Assembly: GCA_033558025.1 (NCBI GenBank)
Contig: JAUCEF010000006.1
Coordinates: 2,728,001 to 2,792,000, forward strand
DNA from: Phytophthora sp. 'mugwort'
Lineage: Eukaryota; Oomycota; Peronosporomycetes; Peronosporales; Peronosporaceae
DNA length: 64,000 bases
Direction: 5' to 3'
Position numbers and translations under genes: made by a program. The notes beneath the pieces were generated by a model. It had not been told where the DNA came from. It saw only the letters and a program-made list of their open reading frames with translations, and did no database searches. This document shows, piece by piece, positions 57,775 to 64,000 of this stretch. How positions within the stretch are numbered: position 1 is the stretch's first letter; each line of letters starts with the position of its first letter.

Positions 57775-59499
57775 AGTGAACAAGAGAAAGTTACCTTGCG
57801 CAACAGACAGGGCAGGAGCCACTTCCAATAAGATGTGGAAAGGTTTTCCATAACGGATTGGAAAAATGATGGAGACGCCAATGGCAGCGGGTTGGGGATG
57901 GATCCCGACCGGATTGGATGGATCAGGACCCTGAATGCGTGGCAACCGGCTAAGTGCTGATCAACCCCCCTGGATTGGGAAGCGAACTTAGGCCGGATCC
58001 AAGGTACCGGATCCGGCCATATTAAAGGCGGATCCGCCGTAGAAATAGGACAGAATAACCAGATAGGTAAAAGCGTAGAAGGAGGACAAGAATCCTGTAT
58101 AGCGTAGACGGTGGACAAAGATCTAGTGGCTAGGAGCCCAAGTGGGATGGGAAAGCCGAAACGAGTGGTGGCCAGGGGCCCCCATAAGTCAGAATCGAAT
58201 ATTCTTGGAAGTACACAACACTGGTTATTAGTATAGGGATCCACATTGCCCATACTTTAATCAAATAATATACCCCATCCATTTGTGGCCCTTACTAGAT
58301 AAGCTTGGCTAGAAATCTGCCCTTCAATTCTCAACCCCCTCAAGATCCCCGCTATTGGTAGCGGTACAAGCAACGTAAAGGTTAAAGGAAGCGCCTCAAC
58401 GCGGTACTACTCCGGATCCGATTTACTATACCGATCCACAAGATCTACGGCCAAGTCCAAGATCAACTCGAACGGATCTCGGCGTGCAAGAATACCCACG
58501 CCAGATCCCCCCCCAAGTCCTACTAAAGGACGATTCAGAGCTCACCTGTGTGCGCATCTCGTGTCAAGGAGGGAGCCGATCCAGCCCGCCGACGGGTACA
58601 TAAGGTGAACCTCAGCAACTACACGGCTATCGGAGTACCCCCCCCCCTCCGCAGTCGGTGTCTGGGCGCAGTGGGTGCACGGATCCAGTGCTTTTTACTT
58701 ATCCGTTCCACCACAATGGTGTGCGTGCCCGGATCGCTTGGCGATGCGAGATTTCACCATGAGTCCCAAGATGATGCGCATGTGAGCGATGAATCGGGAG
58801 ATGAAACGCCGACGAAGTTGGATCACCGGCGGTGTCGCTGAAAGCGAGATCCACGAAGCGACAGAGCCCTGGGAGGAGCCCTATCGATAGTACAGAGGCC
58901 GAACATCTCGAAAGGAAGCCTCCTCCCCAGGTCCCTCCGGGGACCCCGTGAATCTCGACGCGAGTCGGGATTCGCCGGATGAAGGTCCAAAAGCGAAAGC
59001 TAAAGGACCTTCACCCACGAAGACCCCTCCAGCCTCAGGCGCTGCATCCAAGAAGAAGAAGAACAAAACCACAAGGAAGAAACTTAAGGCACCTGACTCT
59101 GAAGGGGAGATCGTGCTGATCTGAAAACATCACGATCCAAGTTAGAATTTGCTTATCAGCGGCCGAAGCTCACTGAGTTCCTTCGTGAAGACCAGTGACG
59201 CAGATCCTGCAGCCACAACTCTTAAGCTCCCTGACGGGGCCAATCACGGCGCCAATTGAGACGTCGAACGGGTTGGACGCAGCCATGGATCTGCTACGAC
59301 TGTGGACGAGGCTGGTCTGACGGCCGGAGCCTTCGATGCAGAAGTCCTAGTCTGCACGGAACATGACATGATTAGGATCTCCGCTACATCGCTGTTCAAC
59401 GTGTTGAAACCACTCGTGGGTTAACGACCCACTTTGGAAATGACACAGAAGACAACGTCGAAGACCACCCCAACGGTGGATCCAACGGCATAACCAAGA

Positions 59500-60960
59500 A
59501 TGGACTTAACTGTGGCCCGTGTCCAGCCGCAGGAATATCAGACGGGATCCTCTCAACATGCTTCGGCGACTTCGGAAGCCAGATCAGACAGTTCCTCTGA
59601 ACCGCAACGCATGTCGATGGATCCTACCGGAACCTCGATGTTACGAAACCGGCTGCCAGCCAGAGTCAATAGTCCATTGCCAGTGGAACACCATGCGAGA
59701 CCGGTGGTACCAGCTGCCCGTACGAGCAGACCCGTGATCAGGGAAGATCCGAGAACCTGGAGACATGCGTCCAGGCAGCTATGTCGCGTTTCCTGAAGGA
59801 CCAGCAGACAGCCGCTACTTCACCACCCCAACGCCGTCCGGATCCTGGGACCCAGGATGTCGAAATGGAGTCAGTCGGATCAGAGGATCACCACCCCGAA
59901 CACTGGGAATACGATCCGGATGATCTGGACACAACTCTGGTAAGGCGTGCAGCCACTACGGCCACCGCAGATACGTCCGGAGGATCCGCTGGAGTCCAAC
60001 GAGTCAAGATCTCGGCTGTCTTGGATCTAAAAGAATTCACGGGAAAAGACCGCGACGAAGAGAGAGCGAGAGCATGGATCAGCAAGATTTAGTCAGCATT
60101 TACAAGAGACCAGCGTCGGAATAAGAAAAGTGCCTTACCTTCGCGGATCTGCTCACTGGACCAGCGCGCAACTGGTATCGCCAACTCGGACGGTCAACCC
60201 GAATGAAATGGGCCGACCTGGTACGGAGTTTCCAAATGCGATACTGTGGACTTGGGATCTCAGTCGTGTGGCAATACTACCACGCACGCAAACGCACGGA
60301 TGAGACGCCGCTGGAATACCTCTACCGCTTGAATGGCGCAGGTATGCGAGCCCGAGTGAAGATCAAGGATGGTGACTTGAAGTCACGACGCGAGCATGTG
60401 CATCATTTCATCGAAAATCTGGGCGACGTAGATCTGGCGGATCAGCTTACGTTATTGCGCCTAGCAGATGCGGAACAACTAGAGGAAGTACTCCAAGCCC
60501 GTGAACGATCGAAGTCCCGCCAGAAAAAGCCAACAGGATCCACCAAGTTCCGACCTAAGCCAAGCCCCCTGCCTTCAACCGCGCCAGCCCGTGCAGTCCG
60601 GGTGATCCACATTTAGGGGTCAGACTCGGATCTCGGATCAGACTCAGACGGATCCGGATCGGACAACGACGTATGCCACGCGTATATCGCTGCGTTGGCG
60701 GATCAATCACCAGCGACGCAAGCCACCAACCATAAAGATCCGCGGATCAAAGCCACCCGTTCCAGACCCTGCCGAACTGGATACCCACGGATCCGCCTCA
60801 ACAGAGTCACCGCAAGTTCAATCGCGACAACTCGCCACGTTGCTCCCACTGCGGATCGCATAAACACTCGGATCGGGAATGCTGGAAACGTTTGACCTGC
60901 GAGAAGTGTGGTAAAAGAAGATATCCGTCAGATTGGTGCTTCTTCGTGGCTGTGGATTAA
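59500..60960 (+). pseudogene. gypsy 2 gag relic with CCHC knuckle
   Basis: Ser/Pro-rich N-terminal stretch, then VLDLKEFTGKDRDEERARAW (about 60020-60080), a TAG, and WADLVRSFQMRYCGLGISVV through QYYHARKRTDETPLEYLYRL to 60616. A separate frame at 60811-60960, too short for most ORF callers, encodes a perfect knuckle CSHCGSHKHSDREC (60841-60882) and a second, CEKCGKRRYPSDWC, with Tyr in place of His. Stops at about 60090 and 60614 break the reading. Confidence 0.8.
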
Positions 60961-61138
60961 TGCAGGATCACGGCAAATGCCAAATGGAAGAATTCTACAA
61001 CCGGGTCCGCCAGTGGTACGACCCGGTGGCGAAGAACGGAGTCCTGCCTGAAGCAGCCGAGAAGATGTTAAACTAGGACGCTCGCTGAGGTGGAACTCGG
61101 TACGAGACAAGCGTTCTTGTCCATACGTATATGCATAT

Positions 61139-63979
61139 GTGGAGAGAAAGAAGAGAGAAGAGGTTCGCCAACCACCATCCAGTGTATTCCGTAAGACACT
61201 TGATCCACCCGAAATTTGGAAGGCTGCAGTGGTAAGTCTTCGCCCGAACGCCGAATACGAGAGAGCGGACGTGGCCATGAGTTTGGATCTGCTCCCAGGT
61301 GAATCGCGCGGGTATTGGAAAAATCACGTTCCTAACAAACACCACAAGCAGGCCAAAGTTAGTGGAAAGATTAACAACACCAACACCGTAGTGCTTCTTG
61401 ACTCAGGATCCGAGGTATCGAGTATCGATGCTACCTGGGCTCATAAGGTAGGATGCCAGATCGACGAATGTCGAGAAGTTATATGTGGCGAAAGGACGTA
61501 CACGCAACAAGCTTACCTTGCCGGGGAGGCTAGTGTACTATAACGATGTGTGGGTTGGAGATGAGCTTCTTTCAGAATACCAGGCGATCCTGGGTATGGA
61601 CTTCATCGTCCCGGCAGGGATCCGTCTAGACATAAGTGTGTCTGTCCGACGAAGTCCGGATCCCGCTCCAAGTGAGGCGCAGGATCTTTAGCGACCGGGC
61701 CAGACGGCACACCGTTGGTAAACACCTCCGGGTTGATCCAGGATCGAGCATAGAATTGCCTCAACGGATCCGCCTGTCACCGTCAAACAAGTTGTGGTTA
61801 ACCAGAGGTGCAAACTGGGTACCAACTCTAGCGAATGGTCCGGGACAAATCAAGTACCTACAACTCACCAACCTGGCGGAGAAACCACTGATCCTCCAAC
61901 ATGATAAGGTGGTGGGGATATGGATGTCAGGAGATAACGTACCCAGAGAACCCATGTTCGTTTCGGTAGGATCGCGGCGCTATGTGGAATGGCAGAATCT
62001 CGCGCTGAGTGCTACCACTGAAACAACTCGGGCAGAAGCAGCCAAGCCACCACCACCGGATCCTTATCCACTCGTACCACGACCGGAGTATCCCGGACCG
62101 AAAGAAATTCTGCGGAGACCGACAAGTTTGGAAGGTCACCCAAAGATTGCCGTGGTATGTGATATCACTCTATACCAGGAGAAGAGCAAAAACAGGACGT
62201 ACCGCCATCAGTGATCGAAGATCGAGATGTGCTGGAACTGGATTTCTCTGGATCAGATCCCGAAGCTCAAGATGATCCATCTACAAATGGATCAGGATCA
62301 ACGGTCGAAGACGAGGTTGAGAGTGAAAATACAGTGTCCAACACTATATTACCAGCCCCCAAAAAGGAGGATCCGCAAGAAACGATAGACGAAACAAGAC
62401 TAGGACAGAACCCCGGATCCACGAATGGCTTTACGAATCCAAGGCCGAAACCAGAGGGCGACGCAGTACAAAAGGCTAGTTAAGAGGGACTCAACGAGGA
62501 AGTACTGGTTATGCAAGAGGCGACGCTCCCACCTGAAATGAAGTCCGGACAAGGACCAGTCGTGCTGACCAGAGTCCAATTGTAGAAAACGAAGATTATT
62601 ATCATGAAGGTAATGCACTGTATGCAGAGGATCTGGAAGATCAGCTAGCAGTGCTCCCAGGAGTTCAGCCACAACGACAGAAGTTCTCATGGAAGATCTT
62701 CAAGTCGGAAACCTGGAAGATAATATGGCAGAAGAGATACAAAGACTGAAGGAAATAATCTGGGCGCATAAACATCTGCAAATCGGGAAAGGTAACGCTC
62801 TTCCCCTGCTGCAATTGGAGTGGTATGTGACATCAACATCGGAAATGCAAAGCCGATCGCGCAACGAGTACGCAAGATCGCACCCCGGTTCCGCGAGAAA
62901 GTTTCTGAGTTGATCAAGGGGCTACTCGCAGCCAAGATCACCCGACAATCGACGTCACCGTGGGCCTCGCCAATTGTGGTGATTATTAAGAAGAATGGAG
63001 TGGACATTAGACTATGCATCGATTACAGGCGGGTGAATAGTCTCACTAGACTAATGGTTTATCCGATGCCCCTGATCAATGATCTATTGGAAGATCTAGA
63101 TAAGGTGCTGTGGTTTTGCTCTCTGGATATGGCTAGTGGATTCTGGGTGGTAGCTATGACGGATCGCGCTCGCGCGATCTCAGCTTTTGTCACACCTTTT
63201 GGACTGTTCGAGTGGAACCGTATGCCATTCGGATTAAAAACGCCCCCCAGATCTACCAGCGGCTGGTGGATAACGCGCTGTATGGATTCATAAGGATCCC
63301 TCCGGCCGGAGACGAGTCGCAAACTGATCTCTTTGAGACGGCCCAAGCGGAAGAGCCGGGACAGCCGTCCGTTATAGGCCGCAGATCCTACATTGACGAT
63401 ATCCTGGTCACTGCCGGATCCTGGGATCAACTATGTGAGAGGGCGAAGCGTCTACTCGAAGCATGCAAATGGAACTTGTCCATCAGCGTGACTAAGAGTT
63501 TTTGGGGTTTTCCAAAGTGGATTATCTCGGGCATCAGGAGCCATATGAAGGTTTGGAAGCTCATCCTAAAGCTCTCAAGGCGTTGGTAGATCTGCCATTT
63601 CCGAGATCCTTGAAAGCGATGCAGTCTGTTCTAAGCAGCCTGAACTCCTATTGTCGCTTTATTGAGGATATGGCTGTGTACGCAGCCGTGCTGTATGAAC
63701 TCCGGGAAGTGGACTTTGCAGCATTGCGAGAGGCGGGCAGATCTCAGGATCGGAAGGAGTCCTGGATCGAGGGTACCACACGCGGGATTCATTCCACCCG
63801 AGTCGGATCCACTCGATCTCGAGACAAAGTGGACACGGACCGAGTCAGCGTTCAATACACTTAAAGGCAAGATCGCAGCAACCCCGATCCTCATACACTT
63901 TGACCCGCTCAATCAACCCGGCATTATCATTACATGCGAGCGACTGGGCCATCTCGGCACCGCTGATACAAGAATATGA
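61139..63979 (+). pseudogene. gypsy 2 pol relic (PR-RT, start of RNase H)
   Basis: Retropepsin VVLLDSGSEVSSID at about 61388-61430, frame change, ILGMDFIVPAGIRLD at about 61588-61632. A long acidic linker follows. Reverse transcriptase at about 62820-63590: SPWASPIVVIIKKNG, RLCIDYRRVN, FCSLDMASGFW, FGLFEWNRMPFGLK, a frame change near 63240, and the catalytic YIDD at 63389-63400. RNase H begins near 63850 and is cut by the window edge. Frame changes near 61500, 63240 and 63500 indicate decay. Confidence 0.82.
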
Positions 63980-64000
63980 CAATACCTACTTCCCGGTGAT

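Larger units (their letters stand above)
57834..63979 (+). mobile_element. Ty3/gypsy element 2, runs off the window
   Basis: Contains a leader or LTR region (about 57834-58400), a primer-site-like TGGTAGCGGTAC at 58356, gag (about 59500-60960) and pol (about 61139 to the edge). The left boundary is my estimate from a TG start near the point where gypsy 1 ends; no LTR partner is available. The whole block is unusually dense in GATC and GGATCC. Confidence 0.65.

Overview
This window looks like a repeat-rich stretch of an oomycete genome, most likely Phytophthora or a close peronosporalean relative. The reasons are eukaryotic host genes with short introns (about 70-95 bp, GT..AG), the mixture of Ty3/gypsy, Ty1/copia, MULE and hAT relics, and short tRNA-derived SINE-like repeats. 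I could run no database search; all family calls come from reading motifs.

Host genes lie in small islands. At the left edge are a Ulp1/C48 protease-like ORF (69-797), a spliced CDH1/Fizzy-related APC/C activator (1663-3758, +) and a DDX47/Rrp3 DEAD-box helicase (5350-3863, -), the last two tail to tail 104 bp apart. At 23.6-31.0 kb are two tandem copies of a SulP-STAS-cNMP transporter gene, both frame-broken. At 31.2-37.9 kb are a decayed syntaxin, a RagC/Gtr2 GTPase gene with at least seven introns (visible from 33469 to 31895, -) and a six-exon HRQ1/RecQ4-type helicase gene (34280-37863, +).

Between them lies transposon debris: a copia relic with an internally inverted integrase segment (5.9-9.1 kb); a 3.45-kb-armed inverted repeat (12050-15492 / 16626-20077) whose arms each carry a dead MULE transposase convergent with a dead SET-domain gene; a second MULE of another type, with a Ulp1-like protease and candidate TIRs (38.68-42.86 kb); a perfect foldback MITE (43337-43478); two hAT relics (43.8-47.9 kb); two SINE copies, one with an 18-bp target-site duplication; and two Ty3/gypsy elements (52.7-57.8 kb and 57.8 kb to the right edge), the second strikingly rich in GATC/GGATCC.

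The most interesting structures are the MULE+SET inverted duplication, the near-identical 1.6-kb tract shared by the two SulP copies while their ends have diverged (a gene-conversion signature), the MULE+Ulp1 element, and the GATC-dense gypsy element.
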